The position numbers and the translations under genes are program-made. A DNA stretch of 5,121 bases from an uncultured Ruminococcus sp. (GTDB lineage: Bacteria > Bacillota > Clostridia > Oscillospirales > Ruminococcaceae): assembly GCA_900752785.1 (NCBI GenBank), contig CAADWP010000036.1, positions 1 to 5,121 on the forward strand, read 5' to 3'. Numbering within the stretch: the stretch's first letter is position 1; every line of letters starts with the position of its first letter. The notes beneath the pieces were generated by a model. It did not search any database, was not told where the DNA came from, and worked only from the letters and a program-made list of their open reading frames with translations. This document shows positions 1 through 5,069 of the stretch, piece by piece.

Positions 1-2
1 GT

Positions 3-1163
3 GTTAAAATCAGCCTTGAAAAGTTTATGGAGCATGACGAACTGTTCGGTATCGGAACAAATTCCGAGTATAAAAATGTTCGCTTTGGACTGTTTGCAGC
101 GGAAGAAATTACAGCAGCGGACGGCTCTGTTATCCCAGAAAACGGTCTTATTGCAGAGGTCAGCCTGAATGAGGATATGCAGGCTGTAATTGCAGAGAAA
201 CTGCCTTTTTCACACTACTATGTTCAGGAAATTGCAACGGATGAACACTATGTTCTTAACGGCGAAAAATACCTTGTTAATTTCAAGTATATGGGACAGG
301 AAATGACTACTGTCGATATCGACTGTGGTACATTTATCAACGATCTTAAGCGTGGAAGTGTTTCAGGTAAGAAGGTCAACGAACATGACGAGCCGCTTGA
401 AAAGGCTCTGTTCGGACTGTTCAAAGCTGATGAAACAGACTTCACAGCAGAGAAAGCCTACCTGACAGACAAGTCCGATGAGGACGGAAACTTCGGCTTT
501 GAAAATATTCCTTACGGCGAATATATCGTCAAGGAAATTGCTGCTCCTACAGGATATATTTTATCAGACGAGCAGTATATCGTCAACATCTATGAGGATG
601 GCGATGTTGTTGAGATAAATGCGGAAAATCGTCCTATTACTGTAGCTATCAGCAAACAGGATGTATACGGCGAGGAACTCACAGGCGCAGAAATGGAGCT
701 TATCAACAGTGACGGAGAAACTGTTGAAAAATGGACTTCCGACGGCACAAATCACGTAATATCAGGACTTTCTACAGGTAAATATGTTCTGAAAGAAACC
801 GCAGCTCCCGACGGTTATGTTATCGCTACCGACATTGAATTTGAAGTGTTTGCGGACGGCTCTGCTGTTCTGAAAAATGCCGAAACTACGGCGATTTCTG
901 TGGGCGGCAATCCGTTAATTGTAATGGTCGATGAAGCTGTTAAAATTCCCGAAACTCCCAATACACCGTGGACTCCAACGTCTCCTCCTACGGGCGATAT
1001 GGGCAGAAGTCCCATCGCAATTATTATGGTTATCGCAGGGCTTAGCGGTCTGATCATCGTTTCAATTATCCGCAGAAAAAGGGAAAATAAGTTTGCTGAA
1101 ATTGAGAAAAAATACGCAGAACTCTGTCCCGATTTTATCGAGAGGAATGAGGAAAATGACTAA
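3..1163 (+). CDS. Cna_B-domain (SpaA-like) cell-wall-anchored adhesin/pilin, 5' partial
   Basis: C-terminal 386 codons of a surface protein. The frame is open to the left edge (first full codon at base 3), and the residues before the first ATG (base 27) already form the first strand of a Cna_B repeat, so that ATG is not the start. Three Cna_B domains are visible, at about residues 1-115, 116-210 and 211-295 counted from base 3. Each has a Lys near its start (K7, K123/K124, K218), a Glu in a V/L-[KQ]-E signature (E76, E178, E265, the last two in KEIAAP and KETAAP) and an Asn near its end (N113, N209, N292). This is the triad that forms intramolecular isopeptide bonds in the family. A Pro/Thr-rich linker leads to SPPTG (327-331), a hydrophobic helix (about 338-356) and RRKR, which together make a sorting signal. 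The 30-residue tail after the helix is unusually long. The neighbouring sortase is the probable anchoring enzyme. Likely role: adhesion or mating contact (inferred). Confidence 0.9.
   Translation, partial: VKISLEKFMEHDELFGIGTNSEYKNVRFGLFAAEEITAADGSVIPENGLIAEVSLNEDMQAVIAEKLPFSHYYVQEIATDEHYVLNGEKYLVNFKYMGQEMTTVDIDCGTFINDLKRGSVSGKKVNEHDEPLEKALFGLFKADETDFTAEKAYLTDKSDEDGNFGFENIPYGEYIVKEIAAPTGYILSDEQYIVNIYEDGDVVEINAENRPITVAISKQDVYGEELTGAEMELINSDGETVEKWTSDGTNHVISGLSTGKYVLKETAAPDGYVIATDIEFEVFADGSAVLKNAETTAISVGGNPLIVMVDEAVKIPETPNTPWTPTSPPTGDMGRSPIAIIMVIAGLSGLIIVSIIRRKRENKFAEIEKKYAELCPDFIERNEEND
981..1070 (+). other. Cell-wall sorting signal (SPPTG, hydrophobic helix, basic stop)
   Basis: Codons 981-995 encode SPPTG. 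A 19-residue hydrophobic stretch and RRKR follow, giving the three-part order of a sortase substrate. The motif departs from LPXTG at position 1 but fits the (S/P)PXTG pattern known for Clostridioides difficile sortase B substrates. Class B specificity agrees with the sortase encoded immediately downstream. That this enzyme cleaves this motif is inferred from linkage and the motif, not shown. Confidence 0.8.
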
Positions 1164-2007
1164 AAAAATGAAATTAGGAATCATGGCGGCCGTCTCAGCC
1201 GCCCTCCTTTTAGGAGGGGCAATGCTCTATTTTAAGGACAATATTGCGCAGGAAATCGCCGAAAACGACCTTGAGCCGTTCAGACCGATAACGGTTTCGC
1301 AAGGAACGCTTGACGAGATCACGGACGATCTCATTGCAGAAACAACGGCGGCGGAAATAATTCAGATCGGCAATACCCAAACAACTGTGACTGCTGAAAT
1401 TCCGCAAGATATTGAGATTTCCGATACTCTCCCCGATGATGTTCGTCAGAGTCTTATCGACTCAGCGCAGTCGCTGAATAACGCATATCCCGATGCCATC
1501 GGATGGCTGTATATTCCAAACACTTCTATCAGCTATCCGGTCATGCAGAGCGATGACAACGACTACTATCTCAGTCATGCATACGACGGCAGCTATCTCA
1601 AGGCAGGCTCTGTGTTTCTGGATCATCGGTGCGAGAATCGCTTTATGAATCCAATAAATATTGTGTACGCACACAATATGAAGAACGGCTCAATGTTTGC
1701 AGGAGTGCTGAATTTTACCAATTCTGCGTACTTTGACAGTCACAGATACGGCTGGTTGTCAACTCCCGAAACTGTGTACAGAGTAGATTTTTTCTCCTGT
1801 GCAAAAGGCGACTGGCATGATGAGCTTTATGACGGTTCAATGCCTGTTTCGCAGTGGATTACGCATATCGCAGACAGGTCAGCAGTGTTCAGAGATGCGG
1901 ATTTTTCGGAAAATGACCGCTTTATTTCGCTGTCTACCTGTTCATACGAATTTCAAAACGCAAGAACTATCCTGACGGGTAAACTTGTAGAAACGATAGG
2001 AGGCTGA
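1156..2007 (+). CDS. Class B sortase, membrane anchored
   Basis: Predicted 283-residue transpeptidase that would cleave a sorting motif between Thr and Gly and attach the protein to cell wall or another pilin subunit, outside the membrane. A basic N-terminus (MTKKMK) precedes a hydrophobic anchor at about residues 7-26. An acidic, Thr-rich stalk to about 95 follows, then the sortase fold: IGWLYIPNTSISYPVMQ (115-131), catalytic His173 in YAHNM, Cys262 in LSTCSYEF and Arg270 in NARTILTGKL. The class B assignment comes from the IGWL/ISYPV..S.DN.YYL block, which is typical of that class. The start was placed at 1156 because GAGAGGA (1140-1146) lies 9 bases upstream and the ATG overlaps the adhesin stop (ATGACTAA), suggesting translational coupling. 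In-frame ATGs at 1093 and 1147 would extend into the adhesin tail and fit the ribosome site less well. The length is normal for a class B enzyme with a long stalk. Confidence 0.92.
   Translation: MTKKMKLGIMAAVSAALLLGGAMLYFKDNIAQEIAENDLEPFRPITVSQGTLDEITDDLIAETTAAEIIQIGNTQTTVTAEIPQDIEISDTLPDDVRQSLIDSAQSLNNAYPDAIGWLYIPNTSISYPVMQSDDNDYYLSHAYDGSYLKAGSVFLDHRCENRFMNPINIVYAHNMKNGSMFAGVLNFTNSAYFDSHRYGWLSTPETVYRVDFFSCAKGDWHDELYDGSMPVSQWITHIADRSAVFRDADFSENDRFISLSTCSYEFQNARTILTGKLVETIGG
1202..1218 (+). other. GC-rich hairpin masking an internal Shine-Dalgarno-like AGGAGG
   Basis: CCCTCCT (1202-1208) pairs perfectly with AGGAGGG (1212-1218) across a TTT loop inside the sortase membrane-anchor codons. The right arm contains AGGAGG, which sits 4 bases before an in-frame ATG at 1222 (Met23 of the sortase). 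The hairpin and its position are seen directly. A regulatory role, or use of this internal start, is speculative because the same bases encode Leu-Leu-Gly-Gly of the membrane helix. Confidence 0.35.
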
Positions 2008-2014
2008 TATTTTG
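1998..2014 (+). promoter_or_regulatory. Ribosome binding site that sets a TTG start
   Basis: AGGAGG at 1998-2003 overlaps the last codons of the sortase and lies 8 bases before TTG at 2012. No ATG or GTG in this frame fits, and the residues from TTG onward form a textbook signal peptide (MKKNIKR then a hydrophobic core), so the TTG start is well supported. Confidence 0.85.
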
Positions 2015-2353
2015 AAGAAAAACATTAAAAGGGCGCTTGCCTGTGAGCTTGCGGCGGTCGTGACTTTCCTCAATTTTGCGGTGATGTCCGCACACGCAGA
2101 GGGCGATGTTGCAAGCGCAGTTGAGAGTACATGGAACTCTGCAAAAAGTCAGATAAAGACCGTTACAAACAACGTCATATTCCCCGTAATCGACGTAATA
2201 CTGGCGATTCTGCTGTTCGTCAAAATAGGTCTTGCTTACATGGACTACCGCAAGCACGGACAACTGGAGTGGACGCCGATTGCCATTATTTTCGGCTGTC
2301 TTATCTTTACGCTGACTGCTCCACTGTATATCTGGAACATCGTGAATATCTGA
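2012..2353 (+). CDS. DUF3852-like small membrane protein of conjugative elements
   Basis: 113-residue protein, started with TTG and spaced 4 bases after the sortase stop, so it belongs to the same operon. A signal peptide is visible (basic MKKNIKR, hydrophobic core to about 25, probable cleavage after AHA at 29). The mature part begins with a short amphipathic stretch (30-54), followed by a membrane helix (about 55-77), a basic loop with YMDYRKHGQLEW (77-87) and a second helix (about 88-111) at the C-terminus. From memory of the family, this layout and the D-Y-R-K-H-G-Q block resemble DUF3852 proteins, which occur on Firmicutes conjugative elements and have no established function. The topology (signal peptide plus two helices) recalls VirB2/TrbC-type pilins of type IV secretion systems, so a channel or pilin subunit is possible but unproven. 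No clear terminator follows it; the next gene converges on it, with 11 bases between the stop codons. Confidence 0.78.
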   Translation: MKKNIKRALACELAAVVTFLNFAVMSAHAEGDVASAVESTWNSAKSQIKTVTNNVIFPVIDVILAILLFVKIGLAYMDYRKHGQLEWTPIAIIFGCLIFTLTAPLYIWNIVNI

Positions 2354-2364
2354 TATGTTTAAAT

Positions 2365-2592
2365 TTATTGTTTGCTTGGTGGATACGGCTTTTTAACGTC
2401 AGTTCTTCCTATCAGATAATCTGTGCTTGTGTTGAATATATCGGCTATTAAGCTTAGAATTTCAATTGGCATATTCCTGACGCCGTTTTCATAACTTGAA
2501 TATGTACGGCGATTTATAAAGAGTTTATCTGCAATCTGTTGTTGCGTGAAATCTGAATCTTCTCTTAAATTTCGTATTCTTTCATATATCAT
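2365..2592 (-). CDS. Cro/CI-family (XRE) helix-turn-helix repressor
   Basis: 75-residue DNA-binding protein that is almost entirely a single HTH_3 domain. IRNLREDSDFTQQQIADKL (6-24) gives helices 1 and 2, and the recognition helix lies around NRRTYSSYENG (27-37). The family signature Y-x-x-Y-E-N-G is present, followed by MPIEILSLIADIFNTSTDYLIGRTD (41-65), the usual helices 4 and 5. It has no ligand or protease domain, so it is a minimal repressor of the size seen in phage and ICE switches. The ATG at 2592 is preceded by GAGGTGAT (2605-2598 on the minus strand). It is transcribed against the upstream operon and away from the SLOG gene, and the inverted repeat at 2621-2662 is its likely operator (inference). 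The family call is firm; the target is not. Confidence 0.9.
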   Translation of the reverse strand: MIYERIRNLREDSDFTQQQIADKLFINRRTYSSYENGVRNMPIEILSLIADIFNTSTDYLIGRTDVKKPYPPSKQ

Positions 2593-2611
2593 AGATAATC
2601 ACCTCTTTGTG

Positions 2612-2620
2612 ATTATACCA
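2612..2620 (-). promoter_or_regulatory. Leftward promoter: extended -10 (TGgTATAAT) for the repressor gene
   Basis: Read on the minus strand, TGG-TATAAT occupies 2620-2612: a perfect -10 hexamer with the extended TG motif. No good -35 is present at 16-18 bases (the nearest is CAATGG at 2640-2635, within the inverted repeat), which extended -10 promoters tolerate. Transcription would start near 2605, leaving a leader of only about 13 bases with the ribosome binding site at its very 5' end. Confidence 0.62.
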
Positions 2621-2662
2621 TGCCACAAATTGAGCCATTGACTTTTGGCTCAATTTGTGGCA
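2621..2662. promoter_or_regulatory. Perfect 17-bp inverted repeat: probable operator between divergent promoters
   Basis: TGCCACAAATTGAGCCA (2621-2637) is exactly mirrored by TGGCTCAATTTGTGGCA (2646-2662), with an 8-base spacer TTGACTTT. Neither predicted transcript should include it (starts near 2605 leftward and 2673 rightward), so it is more likely read as DNA than as an RNA hairpin. It overlaps the -35 and touches the -10 of the rightward promoter, and covers the -35 region of the leftward one. Each arm holds a small CAA-N-TTG dyad, so two repressor dimers could bind. The adjacent Cro/CI protein is the obvious candidate ligand (inference). Confidence 0.78.
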
Positions 2663-2666
2663 CAAT
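2638..2666 (+). promoter_or_regulatory. Rightward promoter for the SLOG gene
   Basis: TTGACT (2638-2643, five of six consensus bases) and CACAAT (2661-2666, four of six) are separated by 17 bases. The -35 lies wholly in the spacer of the inverted repeat, so a repressor bound there would block polymerase. Expected start is near 2673, giving a leader of about 38 bases before the ATG at 2711. Confidence 0.55.
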
Positions 2667-2710
2667 AATAGTATATCAAAATAATGGCAGACTATACACG
2701 AGGTGAAAAT

Positions 2711-3199
2711 ATGATAGATAAAAAACGAACAGCCTGTTTTACAGGACACAGAAAAATCCCTGCACAGGAGATAAAAAATATAGAAAAACAGCTTGATGAG
2801 ATAATTGAAAAGCTGTATCAAAATGGCGTAATTTTCTATGGGGTTGGAGGTTCATACGGATTTGATATGCTTGCGGAAAAGGCTGTACTTCGGGCAAAAC
2901 AGCGTCATAATGAAATAAAGCTGATACTCGTTCTGCCGTGCAGAGATCATGACAAATATTGGACAAAGGAAAATAAGATGCAGTTTGCGGAAATATTGCG
3001 TAAAGCGGATAAGGTGGTATATACTGCCGATAGCTATTTCTCAGGCTGTATGCATAAAAGGAACAGGCATCTTGTCAGCTACAGCGGATACTGTGTCGCC
3101 TACTTTGTGAAAAACGGCGGAGGAACGGCGTACACAGTGGACTATGCTGCCCGGAACGGACTGAAAATTGTCAATCTTGCTGAGTTTCTGCAAAGATAA
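2711..3199 (+). CDS. SLOG-family protein (YpsA/DUF1273-like), putative nucleotide binder
   Basis: 162-residue Rossmann-like protein. Visible motifs are ACFTGHR (8-14) at the end of strand 1, YGVGGSYGFDMLAEKAV (43-59) with the glycine-rich loop, LILVLPCRDHDKYW (71-84), a YFSGCMHKRNRHLV block (109-122) and GGGTAYTVDYAARNG (136-150). These match the SLOG superfamily as seen in DUF1273/YpsA proteins, which are predicted to bind nucleotides or nucleotide-derived ligands; the ligand and the enzymatic activity, if any, are not established. The start was placed at ATG 2711 because GAGGTGA (2700-2706) lies 4 bases upstream and the protein then begins just before strand 1; an ATG at 2684 lacks such a site. 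It is divergent from the repressor gene and shares its operator. The role is unknown: a signalling, stress or transfer-control function on the element is inference from context. Confidence 0.85.
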   Translation: MIDKKRTACFTGHRKIPAQEIKNIEKQLDEIIEKLYQNGVIFYGVGGSYGFDMLAEKAVLRAKQRHNEIKLILVLPCRDHDKYWTKENKMQFAEILRKADKVVYTADSYFSGCMHKRNRHLVSYSGYCVAYFVKNGGGTAYTVDYAARNGLKIVNLAEFLQR

Positions 3200-3251
3200 T
3201 TTATTGGGTATGATGATAGCTTTTTGGGAAGAAATGTGGTATTGTTGTAAC

Positions 3252-3267
3252 AGGAGGTGCGGCGATG
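3252..3267 (+). promoter_or_regulatory. Strong ribosome binding site in the 65-base gap before the 81-residue gene
   Basis: AGGAGGTG (3252-3259) sits 5 bases before ATG 3265. In the gap 3200-3264 I see no convincing promoter pair and no terminator hairpin, so the gene is probably read through from the SLOG promoter. Confidence 0.7.
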
Positions 3268-3510
3268 GATATACTCGATGTACTGATGAATAAATTCAGA
3301 GTTGATTTTGACAAAATACTGTTCAGCAATGCGGACTATGTAAAAGCTATGTCCGATCTTGACAAATTTTACAATGAAAAGCTGTCCGAAGAACAGGTTG
3401 CGGAGCTCGAAAAAATAGTCCTGAATCTGACAGAATCGCTTTTCAAAGAAGGTGTCAGGTCTGGAATGAAGCTCGGCGCACAAATTGCAGAGGGGCTGCT
3501 GAGAGAATAA
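3265..3510 (+). CDS. Small acidic helical protein, function unknown (DUF6809-like?)
   Basis: 81-residue protein with a strong ribosome binding site. It is predicted to be nearly all helix: MDILDVLMNKFRVDFDK (1-17), a middle helix around 23-39, and a long amphipathic helix from SEEQVAELEK (41-50) through LTESLFKEGVRSGMKLGAQ (55-73) to the end. It has no Cys, no signal peptide and no membrane segment, so it should be cytosolic. The C-terminal G-x-R-x-G-x-K-L-G-A-Q pattern recalls small DUF6809-type proteins frequent on Firmicutes elements; this is from memory and weak. It probably shares a transcript with the SLOG gene upstream and is followed at once by a terminator hairpin. The coding call rests on the ribosome site, a coherent amphipathic pattern and fit between neighbours. 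The function is not known to me. Confidence 0.8.
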   Translation: MDILDVLMNKFRVDFDKILFSNADYVKAMSDLDKFYNEKLSEEQVAELEKIVLNLTESLFKEGVRSGMKLGAQIAEGLLRE

Positions 3511-3515
3511 TTACT

Positions 3516-3547
3516 GAGAAACCGTCCGAAAGGGCGGTTTTCTCTTT
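3516..3547 (+). terminator. Intrinsic terminator/attenuator with GAAA loop
   Basis: GAGAAACCGTCC (3516-3527) pairs with GGGCGGTTTTCTC (3532-3544) around a GAAA tetraloop, with one G-U pair and one bulged U. The 3' side runs into TTTTCTCTTT. It starts 5 bases after the preceding stop. The next start codon (3563) is only 18 bases beyond the hairpin and its ribosome site (GAAGGTG, 3551-3557) comes directly after, so the TOPRIM gene depends on read-through unless it has its own promoter, which I do not see. It may therefore act as an attenuator. Confidence 0.8.
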
Positions 3548-3562
3548 GAAGAAGGTGAAAAA

Positions 3563-4948
3563 ATGCCGTATATACCATTTACGGACGAACAGAAAATAAC
3601 AGCGAACAGCGTAGATTTAGCGGAATTTTTGCGAATGCGGGGTGAAAAGCTGGAACGTGCAGGACGTGAGTACAAGCTGATTTATTACGACAGCTCAGGC
3701 AAGCACGACAGTATAACCATGAGCGCTGACAGATGGTTCGACCATAAAAATCAGGTAGGCGGCGGACCGATAAAATTCATGCAGTATCATTATGGAATGT
3801 CTTTTCCGAATGCTGTTCAGGCTCTGCTCGGCTACTCGGTTCTGCCGCAGCGCAGTCCTCCCAAGCAAGTAAAAGCAGAGGAAAAAAGAGAGTTCAGACT
3901 GCCCGAAGCCAATACCGATATGCACAGAGTTTACGTATACCTCATAAAACAGCGATTTATTGCACCTGAGATCATTACGCATTTTGCAAAACATAAAACG
4001 CTGTATGAGGATAAAGCGCACCATAACGCAGTGTTTGTGGGAGTTGATGAAAATGGCATACCACGGCAGGCGCATAAACGGTCTACAAGCACATATGGCA
4101 GCAGTTTTCGTATAACCTGTGAGAGTTCGGATACAAGATACAGCTTTGCGCATTTCGGAAATTCGGAGAAACTGTTTATTTTTGAAGCTCCGATAGATAT
4201 GTTGAGCTATCTTACTTTGCATCCCGAAAACTGGCAAAAACACTCATATATAGCCATGAACGGTGTTTATGAAAATGCTGTTTTAACGGCGTTAAAATGT
4301 CATTCAAATCTGTCTGAAATTGTTATCTGCACTGATAATGATGTGGGCGGAATCGACGCTGCGGACAGATTGAGAGATGTTCTTCGTGAAAATAATTATA
4401 AAAAAATTTCGAGGATCGCTCCGAAAAATAAGGACTTTAACGAGGATTTAAAACAGCTTAACGGAGTGGAATTTCTCTCTGCTGTTCCGCACAGCAGAAA
4501 AAGAGAGTACAGCTCCCGGATAGAGAATTTACAGAAACTGCGATGTTCGCCGGATAATCTGTCCTCACGGATAAACGCCGCATACAAAAGCCGACAATAC
4601 GATTACCTTGCCGAGACTGCGCTTGCAGGATCGGTATTTTTTCTGCAAAAATCGGGCTGCAGTGCAGGTTTTGAGAGCCTTTGTACAAAACTGAAGGGTG
4701 AGTACAGGGCATACACGGACAAGGGCGGTACGGTGCAGAAAACACGCTGTCTGAGCGATAAAATGAGGGAGGTAATGCAGGAGCTTGGCAAGTATGCACG
4801 GACAAGGGAGGAGTCTGTCCTTACGGCTAAATTATTATATCAGCTTGCCGACCATGCGGTAAGGATATGCGTTGACGAGTCGATGTCTGCTGCGGAGCAG
4901 TGCGAAAAAATCGAAGAAGAACCCGAACCGGAGATAGTGTTCGGCTGA
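3563..4948 (+). CDS. DUF3991/TOPRIM-domain protein, primase-like fragment of element DNA metabolism
   Basis: 461-residue cytosolic protein started at ATG 3563, with GAAGGTG 5 bases upstream. The N-terminal region (about 15-92) follows the CHC2 primase zinc-finger outline (VDLAEFLRMRGEKLERAGREY, ITMSADRWFDHKNQVGGGPIKFM, GMSFPNAVQALLG) but has no cysteine at all in the first 100 residues, so zinc cannot be held in the usual way. A DUF3991-like segment (about 120-195) precedes a TOPRIM domain. In the TOPRIM domain, LFIFEAPIDMLSYL carries the conserved Glu208, IVICTDNDVGGIDAADRL carries Asp258 and Asp260, and KDFNEDLK (290-297) is the third conserved block. These acidic residues bind Mg2+ in DnaG-type primases and topoisomerases. 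The C-terminal 150 residues are basic and helical, of no family I recognise, with an acidic end (EEEPEPE). No helicase or polymerase domain is present. Such proteins are common on Firmicutes conjugative elements; the precise reaction is unestablished. Confidence 0.87.
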   Translation: MPYIPFTDEQKITANSVDLAEFLRMRGEKLERAGREYKLIYYDSSGKHDSITMSADRWFDHKNQVGGGPIKFMQYHYGMSFPNAVQALLGYSVLPQRSPPKQVKAEEKREFRLPEANTDMHRVYVYLIKQRFIAPEIITHFAKHKTLYEDKAHHNAVFVGVDENGIPRQAHKRSTSTYGSSFRITCESSDTRYSFAHFGNSEKLFIFEAPIDMLSYLTLHPENWQKHSYIAMNGVYENAVLTALKCHSNLSEIVICTDNDVGGIDAADRLRDVLRENNYKKISRIAPKNKDFNEDLKQLNGVEFLSAVPHSRKREYSSRIENLQKLRCSPDNLSSRINAAYKSRQYDYLAETALAGSVFFLQKSGCSAGFESLCTKLKGEYRAYTDKGGTVQKTRCLSDKMREVMQELGKYARTREESVLTAKLLYQLADHAVRICVDESMSAAEQCEKIEEEPEPEIVFG

Positions 4949-4950
4949 AC

Positions 4951-4981
4951 TGTCATACCCCCTATGTCATCATGTCATAGG
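4951..4981. repeat. Three TGTCAT repeats and an imperfect 21-bp palindrome
   Basis: TGTCAT occurs at 4951, 4965 and 4973. The last two copies lie in CCTATG-t-CAT-c-ATG-t-CATAGG (4961-4981), which is symmetric about base 4971 except for one T-T mismatch pair. No T-tract follows, so it is not a terminator. It starts 2 bases after the TOPRIM stop, in a non-coding stretch (4949-5069), and could be an operator for the next gene or a replication/transfer site. The symmetry is seen; the role is a guess. Confidence 0.5.
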
Positions 4982-5069
4982 AAAGTGAATTATCCAGATT
5001 AACATTTATTAAAAATACAAAAAGAAGAATATTATAGGGGAGACCTGCAAATAAAAGTCAAGAGGTAGA

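Noticed and set aside
27..29. ATG at 27 as the start of the Cna_B gene
   Set aside because: The frame is open to base 3 and the upstream codons (VKISLEKF) form the first strand of a Cna_B repeat, so the gene continues beyond the left edge.
1093..1155. Longer sortase starting at ATG 1093 or ATG 1147
   Set aside because: These extensions lie inside the adhesin tail and lack a well-placed ribosome site. ATG 1156 has GAGAGGA at 9 bases and gives a normal basic-hydrophobic anchor.
2131..2451. 106-codon plus-strand open frame overlapping the DUF3852-like gene
   Set aside because: It has a poor composition, no ribosome site and no family features, and it overlaps a better-supported gene in another frame and the repressor gene.
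2621..2662. Inverted repeat as a transcription terminator or attachment site
   Set aside because: No T-tract follows the right arm, both predicted transcripts begin outside it, and it coincides with promoter elements, so an operator is the better reading.
2684..2710. SLOG gene starting at ATG 2684
   Set aside because: No ribosome site precedes it, whereas GAGGTGA sits directly before ATG 2711 and the protein then starts just before the first strand.
3695..4243. 182-codon minus-strand open frame
   Set aside because: It lies fully antisense to the TOPRIM gene, has no ribosome site or domain pattern, and is explained as a shadow of that coding sequence.
4951..4981. TGTCAT repeats as a CRISPR array
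   Set aside because: The units are only 6 bases with irregular spacing of 14 and 8 bases; there are no CRISPR-length repeats or spacers and no cas genes.
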